This document shows positions 1-5,330 of a stretch of 5,787 nt of DNA, piece after piece. The position numbers and the translations under genes were made by a program. The notes below the pieces were generated by a model. It was not told the DNA's origin, ran no database searches, and saw only the letters and a list, made by a program, of their open reading frames with translations. The DNA is taken from NCBI GenBank assembly GCA_003857395.1, contig RPRC01000300.1, positions 1-5,787 of the forward strand. Direction: 5' to 3'. The first letter of the stretch is position 1. Every line of letters begins with the position of its first letter. This stretch comes from Geobacter sp. Lineage in GTDB: Bacteria; Desulfobacterota; Desulfuromonadia; Geobacterales; Geobacteraceae.

Positions 1-553
1 GACCAGCATGGCCCCACGAGTCCCTTCCTCCATCGCGTGAATGTTTCCACTCCTGCTTCCGCTCGTGGCGCTCGGCTTTACGCGCCACCTTCATTTCATG
101 CTTCGGCCGGAATTGATGGTGCTCCCAGTAGGCATGTCGTCCCTGCCGGTAATCCCGGTACCCCGCATCGCGATAGTGGCGGATCTTTTTGTAGGAGTGC
201 TGGCGCAGCTTCCAGGGAAGAGCTCTGTAGCGGGTTACTACCCAGGGAGCACCGTAATAGGGCGCCTGATACCAGACGTTATTATTGAAACGGTAATAAC
301 TGTTGCCGACAAAAAAGATGTCCTGGGAGATGCCGACAGCCACATGAAAGCCCAGTTCGGGCGGCTCGATAAAGAGTGGTGGCTCCTCGTAAACGACAGG
401 CGGCTCATGGTAGACTGGCGGAGGCGGGACCGGTACGACGGCTGTTGGACGGGTGCCGACATTGATCCCGATGTTAAAATCAACGTTGGAGGCAAAGGCA
501 TGGGGTACGGGAAGTACGGCGGCAAGCGCCAGGCAAAACAAAATCCTTTTCAT
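1..553 (-). CDS. Secreted Pro-rich, His/Arg-rich protein of unknown function (partial, 3' end beyond window)
   Basis: The minus strand is open from ATG at 553-551 to the window edge (184 codons, no stop), so the C-terminus is missing. Residues 1-21 form a signal peptide (Lys-Arg, a hydrophobic stretch, then cleavage after HAFA). Residues 41-66 are Pro-rich with repeated PP and EPP units. Residues 80-114 hold an aromatic block (FFVGNSYYRF, WYQAPYYGAPW), and about 115-184 is very rich in Arg, Lys, His and Tyr. There are no CXXCH motifs or membrane helices after the signal. This layout resembles conserved hypothetical exported proteins that I recall from Geobacter; I cannot assign a function. 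The start is fixed by an AAGGAAGG Shine-Dalgarno and by the signal peptide. The gene sits behind a riboswitch-like leader and is divergent from the cytochrome gene. The basic, His-rich tail could bind metal, polyanions or surface polymer, but that is a guess. An overlapping plus-strand frame in this region has no such features. Confidence 0.8.
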   Translation of the reverse strand, partial: MKRILFCLALAAVLPVPHAFASNVDFNIGINVGTRPTAVVPVPPPPVYHEPPVVYEEPPLFIEPPELGFHVAVGISQDIFFVGNSYYRFNNNVWYQAPYYGAPWVVTRYRALPWKLRQHSYKKIRHYRDAGYRDYRQGRHAYWEHHQFRPKHEMKVARKAERHERKQEWKHSRDGGRDSWGHAG

Positions 554-562
554 ATGACTGTT

Positions 563-570
563 CCTTCCTT
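563..570 (-). promoter_or_regulatory. Ribosome binding site of the secreted-protein gene
   Basis: The minus strand reads AAGGAAGG here, about 9 nt before the ATG at 553. This supports that start and leaves the site outside the preceding hairpin (581-615), so it would stay accessible when that hairpin forms. Confidence 0.7.
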
Positions 571-580
571 GGTGGAATCT

Positions 581-615
581 CAGCACCCGGTCTGAAAATA
601 AAATGCCGGGTGCTG
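581..615 (-). promoter_or_regulatory. Antiterminator-like hairpin
   Basis: This is a perfect 10-bp inverted repeat: CAGCACCCGG (minus 615-606) and CCGGGTGCTG (minus 590-581) around a 15-nt U-rich loop. No U tract follows, so it is not itself a good terminator. It shares the GCACCCGG strand with the terminator-like hairpin and excludes it. It would therefore act as an antiterminator when the aptamer holds its own 3' arm. Confidence 0.5.
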
Positions 616-644
616 AATATCGTCAGATATTTCGGCAACCCGGC
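592..644 (-). terminator. Riboswitch expression platform: intrinsic terminator-like hairpin
   Basis: On the minus strand GCCGGGTTGC (644-635), the 3' arm of the aptamer, can pair with GCACCCGGC (613-605) with one bulged base. Between them AATATC and GATATT form a 6-bp inner stem around TGAC. The outer stem is followed at once by ATTTTATTTT (604-595), a U-rich tract in RNA. Forming this hairpin would consume the aptamer's 3' strand, so it competes with the ligand-bound fold. Confidence 0.55.
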
Positions 645-711
645 TGTCTTCTGGAGACCCTGTGAGCTTTCCGCCCCGTTCTCGCGAACGGTTTAGTAGT
701 ATCGGCTATCT
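625..711 (-). promoter_or_regulatory. GEMM-like (cyclic-dinucleotide class I type) riboswitch aptamer
   Basis: Read on the minus strand, the segment has the order of GEMM-I elements. It has AAACC, then a 6-bp stem CCGTTC/GAACGG (691-686 with 681-676) capped by a GCGA GNRA tetraloop (685-682). Next comes GGGCGGAAAGC, matching the GGACGCAAAGC core, then CACAGGGTCT with a second arm closed by AGAC (649-646), and finally AGCCGGGTTGCCGA, matching the conserved 3' GGGTTACCGA. AGATA/TATCT at the two ends (711-707 and 629-625) can close a short P1. Family knowledge: GEMM-I RNAs bind c-di-GMP, and a Geobacter subgroup binds 3',3'-cGAMP. The segment before AAACC (ATACTACT) differs from the usual CACAGGGC/CACGGC type, so the ligand is uncertain. 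The aptamer lies in the leader of the secreted-protein gene, which is the expected position and orientation. Confidence 0.68.
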
Positions 712-726
712 TTTATTCGGTTTTTG

Positions 727-753
727 CGGGTCTTGCCCAGAAGTGGAGACCCG
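727..753 (-). repeat. Leader hairpin upstream of the aptamer
   Basis: CGGGTCT (727-733) and AGACCCG (747-753) form a 7-bp inverted repeat around 13 nt. It lies between the predicted transcription start and the aptamer. No U tract follows on either strand. It may be an insulating 5' hairpin of the leader; its role is unknown. Confidence 0.4.
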
Positions 754-773
754 ACCTGTTATGAAGAAAAACG

Positions 774-802
774 AATGTACGAAAATTCGGTTTACATGAC
801 AA
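774..802 (-). promoter_or_regulatory. Sigma70-type promoter for the riboswitch leader
   Basis: On the minus strand TTGTCA (802-797, five of six to TTGACA) is followed after exactly 17 nt by TACATT (779-774, four of six to TATAAT). Transcription would start near 767 and give a leader of about 210 nt containing the hairpin, aptamer and expression platform before the ATG at 553. Confidence 0.55.
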
Positions 803-1154
803 GAAAAAAACTCGGGGTCTCTGCTCGGCATCGTATTCCGGCGTTACCGACATATTTCCGTCCGGGAGAAAACATCCCCGTTCAGGGCAAAAGCCTCGTG
901 TACTTGAGCCCTTTTCTTCACTCTGTGCTTGACATCAGGTACCTCACGAGCAAGACTTTGCAGAATACTTACCGATCTGGCAAAGGATCCTGGCATGACA
1001 CCATGAAAAAGTCATGCAGGCCATTCCCGATTTCACCGGCCAACAATATTAATTTCCATATTTTCATATATACTATTTTCACTTTGATGATTTTCTGCTA
1101 AAACAATCTAGTTTCCATCCGGGAACTTTCGTGCCGATAAGACATTTACCAGCC
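803..1154. other. Intergenic stretch without a convincing gene
   Basis: This is the gap between the minus-strand promoter and the cytochrome ribosome binding site. A plus-strand frame from 724 to 1101 (TTG start) is open but has no Shine-Dalgarno, an implausible composition, and runs across the minus-strand promoter, so I do not call it. The interval becomes AT-rich from about 1045 to 1110. It contains TATACT at 1069-1074, a possible -10 for the cytochrome gene but without a clear -35. It also contains a hairpin-forming repeat near 989-1020. The cytochrome promoter must lie here but I cannot fix it. Confidence 0.5.
989..1020. repeat. Imperfect inverted repeat in the cytochrome upstream region
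   Basis: CCTGGCATGAC and GTCATGCAGG are near-complementary arms around an 11-nt spacer (accatgaaaaa); GCATGAC (993-999) and GTCATGC (1011-1017) pair perfectly. There is no adjacent U tract, so a terminator is unlikely. It lies about 150 bp upstream of the cytochrome start and could be a regulator site. Confidence 0.3.
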
Positions 1155-1165
1155 AGAAGGAGAAG
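1155..1165 (+). promoter_or_regulatory. Ribosome binding site deciding the cytochrome start
   Basis: AGAAGGAGAAG ends a few bases before ATG 1170 (AAGGAG core at 1157-1162, 7-nt spacer). No comparable site precedes the GTG at 1131, so the shorter protein with a clean signal peptide is preferred. Confidence 0.75.
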
Positions 1166-1169
1166 AGCT

Positions 1170-3029
1170 ATGCTGCGTGTTTCCACCCTTTTCCCACTGT
1201 TAGCGATGCTTGCATGGATTGTGGCATATCCAGCATCCGCACAACAGTCAGTGCCCATTAACCCATCAACCTGTCTGCAGTGCCACGGTGAAAAGATCAA
1301 CGCATCCACCTTTGGCTCGTCCGTGCACGGCAAAAATTCCTGCACCAGCTGTCATGTCTCCATTGTCGATGTAGACAAGCACGCCTCCGGTGCCATCCCT
1401 CCGGAAAAGGTGCAGTGCCTTCGCTGTCACAAAAAAGAAACCTCCGAACACTACTCAAGCGTACACATGCTGAACAGCATTGGCTGCAGCGACTGCCACA
1501 GCGAAATCCACGCGATGACTGCCTGGAAAAAAGATAAGCGGAAAGTTATCGAGAAATGCCAACAGTGCCACGACAAGGAAGCAGCCGATTTCCTCCAGTC
1601 GTCACACGGTACGTCATTGATGGCCGGCAATCAGGATTCGCCATCCTGCAATGACTGCCATGGTCTGCATGAGATAAAACCCTTGGGAGACAAGAAGACT
1701 GCCGAAGCCACAAGTTTCCATTCCATGGCCTGCATGAAGTGCCATAGCGATGAAAAGATGATGAAACGCAACGGGGTATTCTCCCTGGCCGTTAAGACCT
1801 ACGAAGAAAGCTATCACGGCAAAAATTTCCGACTCGGATTCCCGGAATTGGTTGCCGGTTGCGCCGACTGTCATACCTCACACATGGTCCTCCCCCCAAG
1901 CGACCCCCGGTCCAGCATTAACTCAACCAATCTGGTAAAAACCTGTCAGAAATGCCATGCGAATGCAACGATGCTGTTCTCCAAATTCCAGCCACATGGT
2001 GATCATACCGACCGTGAAAATTATCCGATTCTCTACTGGACCTTCATCTCCATGTCCGCCTTGCTGGCCGGCACATTCGCAATTTTCTGGGTGCACACCA
2101 TCCTCTGGATGTTCCGCGGGTTCGTTGAAAATCGTCAAAAACAGGCGGCGCTAGAAGAGGGCCACCTCGAGATGATGGTTGTCGACGGCCATAAGCAGTA
2201 TCGCCGCTTCAGCCGACTCCACATCTTCCTGCACCTGCTCGTCGTCACCAGCTTCCTGGGACTGGCACTTACCGGTCTCCCTCTGAAGTTCAGCAGCCAG
2301 CAATGGGCAATGACATTGATGGACATGTTCGGTGGAACAGCCAATGCCGGGTTGATTCATCGCATCTGCGCCGTGATCACCTTTGTTTATTTCTCAATCG
2401 CCATATTTATGAGCTTGCGCTTCCTCTTCATCAGGAAGGATATCCCCGGAAACTGGTTCCAGCGTCTATTCGGACCGGACTCCCTTTTCCCGAACATGCG
2501 CGATATCAAGGACATCACCGGAATGGTCCGCTGGTTCCTGTTCAAAGGACCGAAGCCGACCTTTGAGCGCTGGACGTACTGGGAAAAATTTGACTTCCTG
2601 GCCGTCTTCTGGGGGATGTTCGCCATCGGCGGTTCCGGCCTGATGCTCTGGTTCCCGGAATTCTTCGGCAGTTTCCTGCCTGGTTGGGTGTTTAATGTGG
2701 CGACCATCATCCACTCTGATGAAGCCCTGCTGGCGACCGGCTTCATCTTCACGGTCCATTTCTTCAATACTCACGGAAGACCGGAGAAGTTCCCCATGGA
2801 CTTCGTCATTTTCAACGGACAAATATCCAAGCATGAGCTTATGGAGGAACGCCGTGACCAATGGCTGCGCTATGAAGAAGCTGGAGTTACCGAGAAGTTC
2901 GCTGTTAAGAAATCGAGCGGAGTTCTCTACGACTTTTTGATCAAGGGCTTCGGGTTCATTGCTCTCTTCATCGGAATCATTCTTCTGTTCCTGATGATCT
3001 ATGCCATCCTTACCGGCGGGATTGGCTGA
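1170..3029 (+). CDS. cbcL: Nonaheme c-type / cytochrome b membrane fusion, CbcL-like quinol-linked electron-transfer protein
   Basis: This is a 619-residue protein. The start at ATG 1170 is chosen over an upstream GTG at 1131 because AAGGAG (1157-1162) is well placed and a signal peptide (cut after PASA, residue 24) follows directly. Nine CXXCH motifs begin at residues 35, 58, 83, 106, 130, 160, 188, 231 and 259, with extra His for bis-His ligation. A membrane part follows with about six helices (286-314, 350-372, 394-420, 474-496, 508-531, 590-614). His351/355, 397, 515 and 530 fall in helices with spacing like the heme ligands of FdnI/HydC-type cytochrome b. Charge distribution places the heme domain in the periplasm and the 532-588 segment in the cytoplasm. 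Family knowledge: nine c hemes fused to a FdnI/HydC-like diheme b is the description of Geobacter CbcL, which passes menaquinol electrons to periplasmic carriers during low-potential metal or electrode respiration. The gene ends in its own terminator. The architecture is certain; orthology to CbcL, rather than another Cbc-type paralogue, is likely but unproven. Confidence 0.9.
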   Translation: MLRVSTLFPLLAMLAWIVAYPASAQQSVPINPSTCLQCHGEKINASTFGSSVHGKNSCTSCHVSIVDVDKHASGAIPPEKVQCLRCHKKETSEHYSSVHMLNSIGCSDCHSEIHAMTAWKKDKRKVIEKCQQCHDKEAADFLQSSHGTSLMAGNQDSPSCNDCHGLHEIKPLGDKKTAEATSFHSMACMKCHSDEKMMKRNGVFSLAVKTYEESYHGKNFRLGFPELVAGCADCHTSHMVLPPSDPRSSINSTNLVKTCQKCHANATMLFSKFQPHGDHTDRENYPILYWTFISMSALLAGTFAIFWVHTILWMFRGFVENRQKQAALEEGHLEMMVVDGHKQYRRFSRLHIFLHLLVVTSFLGLALTGLPLKFSSQQWAMTLMDMFGGTANAGLIHRICAVITFVYFSIAIFMSLRFLFIRKDIPGNWFQRLFGPDSLFPNMRDIKDITGMVRWFLFKGPKPTFERWTYWEKFDFLAVFWGMFAIGGSGLMLWFPEFFGSFLPGWVFNVATIIHSDEALLATGFIFTVHFFNTHGRPEKFPMDFVIFNGQISKHELMEERRDQWLRYEEAGVTEKFAVKKSSGVLYDFLIKGFGFIALFIGIILLFLMIYAILTGGIG

Positions 3030-3072
3030 CACACTCCCTGAGCAACAGGATTGAAACACTCTGACCTACAAT

Positions 3073-3111
3073 GGAAAAAGCCCTGTCACTTCTCGTGAGA
3101 GGGCTTTTTCC
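3073..3111 (+). terminator. Intrinsic terminator after the cytochrome gene
   Basis: This is a perfect 12-bp stem, GGAAAAAGCCCT (3073-3084) with AGGGCTTTTTCC (3100-3111), and TCAC/GTGA can extend it inward. The T run lies within the descending arm, with more T-rich sequence downstream. It begins 43 bp after the stop codon and separates the cytochrome from the following unit. Confidence 0.85.
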
Positions 3112-3266
3112 GTTTCCTTATTACGGATTTTATCTTTTGTTTATCCGTTGCATGACCCGGCGTCACTGCTTCCGAGGACTAACGGGTAAAGCCCAATACG
3201 CTGCACCTCCAGCTACTAGAAAAGACTATAGCCGTTCCAAATATAAAAAGAATTTCGTTGCGAATG

Positions 3267-3275
3267 TGGTATAGT
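3267..3275 (+). promoter_or_regulatory. Extended -10 promoter for the small membrane protein
   Basis: TGGTATAGT is an extended -10 (TGN plus TATAGT, five of six to TATAAT). No good -35 lies 16-18 bp upstream, which is typical of extended -10 promoters or of an activator-dependent one. The start would be near 3282, leaving a leader of about 65 nt. Confidence 0.4.
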
Positions 3276-3290
3276 TAATTCACGTTCGGC

Positions 3291-3322
3291 AAGATAAAGG
3301 GAAAGAAAAACCCCTTCATCTT
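3291..3322 (+). promoter_or_regulatory. Leader hairpin before the small membrane protein
   Basis: AAGAT-A-AAGGG (3291-3301) pairs with CCCTT-C-ATCTT (3312-3322), ten pairs with one mismatch, around an A-rich 10-nt loop. It ends 11 nt before the GGAGGTG Shine-Dalgarno (3334-3340). It may stabilise the transcript or tune translation. Confidence 0.4.
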
Positions 3323-3347
3323 GATCAAAAGAGGGAGGTGAGTCAGG

Positions 3348-3590
3348 ATGAATACATTACGTTTATTGTCTCTGACAGTCGTATCCCTGGGTCTCGCTTC
3401 AACTGCTTACGCAGGAACAGGAACCAATGAAGGTTACGGAATTCTCTTCTGGTTGTTTATTTCATTTGGAGTCCTGGTAGTAATGGCACAATTGATTCCC
3501 GCTATCCTCGTTATTATCGGCTTTAGCAAAGGGTTCCCCATCAAGCACAAATTATCCGAGCCGATTAAACAGGAAAAGAGCAGTTTTTAG
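3348..3590 (+). CDS. Small single-span membrane protein of unknown function
   Basis: This is an 80-residue protein with a clear start (GGAGGTG, 7-nt spacer, ATG 3348). Residues 1-22 are a signal peptide ending AYA. A short Gly/Thr-rich segment follows, then one long hydrophobic helix at about 31-58 (from ILFWLFISF through MAQLIPAILVIIGF), and finally a charged Lys-rich tail. There are no Cys residues and no heme motif, so it is not a cytochrome. Alternatively the first hydrophobic stretch is retained as a second helix. Its neighbours, a quinol-linked multiheme cytochrome upstream and a heme-type sensor downstream, suggest an accessory or assembly role at the inner membrane. That is inferred from context only; I do not recognise a named family. 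The separate terminator and promoter show that it is not simply cotranscribed with the cytochrome. Confidence 0.82.
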   Translation: MNTLRLLSLTVVSLGLASTAYAGTGTNEGYGILFWLFISFGVLVVMAQLIPAILVIIGFSKGFPIKHKLSEPIKQEKSSF

Positions 3591-3755
3591 AGGGAATGTC
3601 CCGCATCATGCCCTTCTGATCAGCCCGATCTGTCTTCGGGAGAAAATAGGATAAAGGAAGATCTGCGTTTTAAGGGTGCATGACTGCTGACTGGGTCGTC
3701 AATTTTGCTAAATTGTTCAATCTGAACTCACCTGAGAAAATTGACGGGAGGGCGA
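3591..3755 (+). promoter_or_regulatory. Spacer with nested inverted repeats and possible promoter before the sensor gene
   Basis: A 10-bp perfect inverted repeat, CGTCAATTTT (3697-3706) and AAAATTGACG (3737-3746), encloses GTTCA-atc-TGAAC (3715-3727). CAATTT (3700-3705) can alternatively pair with the nearer AAATTG (3710-3715) around four bases. The 3' arm touches the GGGAGGG Shine-Dalgarno (3746-3752). CTGACT (3687-3692) and TAAATT (3709-3714), 16 bp apart with TGC before the -10, are a weak promoter that the repeat would overlap. No terminator follows the small gene, so read-through is also possible. Confidence 0.4.
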
Positions 3756-4682
3756 ATGATAAAAAGTCTGGCCGGTAAGGCCATTATACCGGTTGCCGTT
3801 ACGGTAACCGGTTTTGTTATTGTATGCTGCCTGCTCCTCTACTCGGTGATGAAGGTTGATATGACCGCAAATGCCGAAAGGCAGGCAACCGTCCTGGCAG
3901 GTACGGTGGTAAAGTCGACGCGCTATGCAATGCTCCAGTCCGACGATGAAAACCTCCGTGACATCATCGCCACTATCAGCAGTCAGCAGGGTGTCGAGCA
4001 TGTGCGGATATTTAACAAGAAAGGTCTTATCGAGTTCTCATCGGACCAAGCGGAAATAAAACGCTTTGTAGATAAAAAGACTGCTGGCTGCATCGGCTGC
4101 CACTCTGGTCCGGTCCCCGCAGCCAAACTGGGAGAAATGCAGCAGGCCCGACAGTTCGTCAACGGAAAAGGCAGAGAAGTCATTGCTATAACAGCCCCGA
4201 TCTACAACGAGCCTGACTGTTATAATGCCAGCTGTCATTTTCACCCACCAGGCCAAAAGGTTCTCGGCACCCTTGATATCGGCCTCTCCCGGCAGCCACT
4301 GCAACAATCCCTGGCAACGATGCGGGGACGAATGATCATCTTCACCATCATGACACTAATACTGACTGTCGGTGGGGTAACTGCCCTGCTTGTTCGCTCA
4401 ATATTCGGTCCCATGAAAATGATTAAGAATTATTGTGATGCCATCTGCCGGGGTGACTTTAAACATGGGCTTCCCCCATTTGATGGTCAAATGGAAGAAC
4501 TCGCGGACTCTGTGCAAAGGGTCGCCACAGAGCTGAATAAAACCGCGAGCGCACTTAAGGAAGCTGAAGATAGGCTGGCTGTCCCTGGACGGCAAGCAGA
4601 GGAACCGAAAGACCCCCCCCACAATGATGAGACAGCAAGCCGGGCTGAAGACCTGCGGACCGAGAACCGGCATGGGGATTGA
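3756..4682 (+). CDS. Membrane sensor with two periplasmic heme-type motifs and HAMP, no output domain
   Basis: This is a 308-residue protein. ATG 3756 is preferred to the TTG at 3741 because GGGAGGG lies just upstream. The order is: helix 1 at residues 10-32, a periplasmic domain at about 33-190, helix 2 at 193-213, a HAMP-like segment at about 214-265 (Pro219, GDF at 233-235), and a hydrophilic tail. The periplasmic domain carries CIGCH (112-116) and CYNASCH (155-161, CX4CH) followed by FHP and VLGTLDIGLS. This pairing recalls heme-type sensor regions of Geobacter histidine kinases and chemoreceptors. Unlike those, the protein stops about 45 residues after HAMP, with no kinase, receiver, GGDEF or methyl-accepting domain. 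It may signal through a partner, possibly the overlapping downstream membrane protein. Redox, heme or gas sensing is likely; real heme attachment at the CX4CH site is unproven. A run of eight C near the 3' end is slip-prone. Confidence 0.82.
   Translation: MIKSLAGKAIIPVAVTVTGFVIVCCLLLYSVMKVDMTANAERQATVLAGTVVKSTRYAMLQSDDENLRDIIATISSQQGVEHVRIFNKKGLIEFSSDQAEIKRFVDKKTAGCIGCHSGPVPAAKLGEMQQARQFVNGKGREVIAITAPIYNEPDCYNASCHFHPPGQKVLGTLDIGLSRQPLQQSLATMRGRMIIFTIMTLILTVGGVTALLVRSIFGPMKMIKNYCDAICRGDFKHGLPPFDGQMEELADSVQRVATELNKTASALKEAEDRLAVPGRQAEEPKDPPHNDETASRAEDLRTENRHGD
4613..4620 (+). repeat. Poly-C tract (C8) near the 3' end of the sensor gene
   Basis: Eight consecutive C bases lie in the sensor's C-terminal tail; a second run of seven C follows at 4698-4704 in the next gene. 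Loss of one C here would put the sensor in frame with the downstream gene, whose frame has been open since 4537. Protein composition favours the frames as read, so I treat the tract as a possible slippage site, not a proven error. Confidence 0.6.
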
Positions 4683-5193
4683 TTCACACGCCGCGAGCCC
4701 CCCCGAAACTCCCCTCGATAAATCAAACCCGGACGCCCAGCGCCTCGCTGCCCGGCAAAAGATTCTTCGACTGCGAAGTAGGGCAAACAGGAGCCTCTGG
4801 GCCATGGCCCTCTTCCTTGCCGTAAGCATTGCAGCTCTCAATCATTTCAGTTTTTTACCGCCACTTCCTGAACAGATACAGGATCTGCTCGGGACACCAC
4901 CTCCAACCCTCATGATCAGTGGCTTGCTCATCCTCTACAGCTTTTCGTCTCTGGTCCTCATTCTCGCCAGAATGATCGGGGACGCGGTCTCGCATGGCGG
5001 ATTTTATCATGTTGCCTATCTGACAGGATTTTACTGCTTCTACAATCTGGCAGGCTCCCTCGAAGATAATTTCTGGGCGGTCTTTGCAGCCGGTGCGACG
5101 ATACTGTCCCTTGAGGGATACCATCTCTGGACCTGGTGCTCAAGGCAGATCAACGCCGAAAACGAGAAACTCGACAGACTTGATGGAAAATAA
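4672..5193 (+). CDS. Four-helix membrane protein of unknown function, coupled to the sensor
   Basis: This is a 173-residue protein. ATG 4672 overlaps the sensor stop (4680-4682) by 11 bp, which suggests translational coupling; no strong Shine-Dalgarno precedes it. An in-frame ATG at 4624 is possible but the added residues look unlike protein sequence and have no site either. A polar N-terminus rich in Pro, Arg and Lys (1-40) is followed by hydrophobic helices at about 42-62, 80-101, 110-130 and 132-156 and a charged tail (NAENEKLDRLDGK). A Pro-rich linker, PPLPEQIQDLLGTPPP, separates helices 1 and 2. His60, His108, His113 and His151 lie in or near helices and could ligate heme b, but no known pattern is met. 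I do not recognise the family. Context suggests it works with the sensor or with the respiratory proteins upstream. Confidence 0.75.
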   Translation: MGIDSHAASPPETPLDKSNPDAQRLAARQKILRLRSRANRSLWAMALFLAVSIAALNHFSFLPPLPEQIQDLLGTPPPTLMISGLLILYSFSSLVLILARMIGDAVSHGGFYHVAYLTGFYCFYNLAGSLEDNFWAVFAAGATILSLEGYHLWTWCSRQINAENEKLDRLDGK

Positions 5194-5276
5194 GCCTGTC
5201 CGCCATACATTTCCTAAATACCCCTTTCCTGTGCTGTACTCTTTCCAAACAGCAGCGAACCTCAAATGAAATGTAA

Positions 5277-5311
5277 AAAAATGGGACTCTCATTTTGAGC
5301 GCCCCATTTTT
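5277..5311. terminator. Bidirectional intrinsic terminator between convergent genes
   Basis: AAAAATGGG (5277-5285) pairs with CCCATTTTT (5303-5311), and CTC/GAG pairs inside. T-rich sequence follows on the plus strand, and on the minus strand the stem is followed by a run of seven T. It lies 84 bp after the stop of the four-helix gene and just beyond the end of the opposing gene at 5331, so it can serve both. Confidence 0.8.
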
Positions 5312-5330
5312 ATATTTCTAATGTCTTTAT

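Noticed and set aside
41..595. Plus-strand open frame of 184 residues
   Set aside because: It is the complement of the minus-strand gene, which has a signal peptide and a strong Shine-Dalgarno; the plus frame has neither and crosses the riboswitch expression platform.
724..1101. Plus-strand open frame of 125 residues with TTG start
   Set aside because: No ribosome site, unnatural composition, and it overlaps the minus-strand promoter and leader.
2466..3059. Minus-strand open frame of 197 residues
   Set aside because: It lies antisense inside the cytochrome gene, which is certain from its heme motifs and membrane helices.
3071..3274. Plus-strand open frame of 67 residues
   Set aside because: It starts inside the intrinsic terminator stem, has no ribosome site, and spans the next gene's promoter.
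3321..3328. TTGATCAA as an FNR/CRP site
   Set aside because: The half-sites are adjacent, without the four-base spacer of TTGAT-N4-ATCAA, and the position is within the leader.
3616..3640. CTGATCAG palindrome and a CCCGA/TCGGG hairpin as a terminator of the small gene
   Set aside because: The stem is only 5 bp and is followed by AGAAAATAGG, with no T tract.
3692..3709. Possible sigma54 promoter (TGGGTC to TTTTGCT)
   Set aside because: The GG and GC elements are 12 bp apart instead of the required 10.
4398..4841. Minus-strand open frame of 147 residues across the gene junction
   Set aside because: It is antisense to two well-supported plus-strand genes and shows no start signals.
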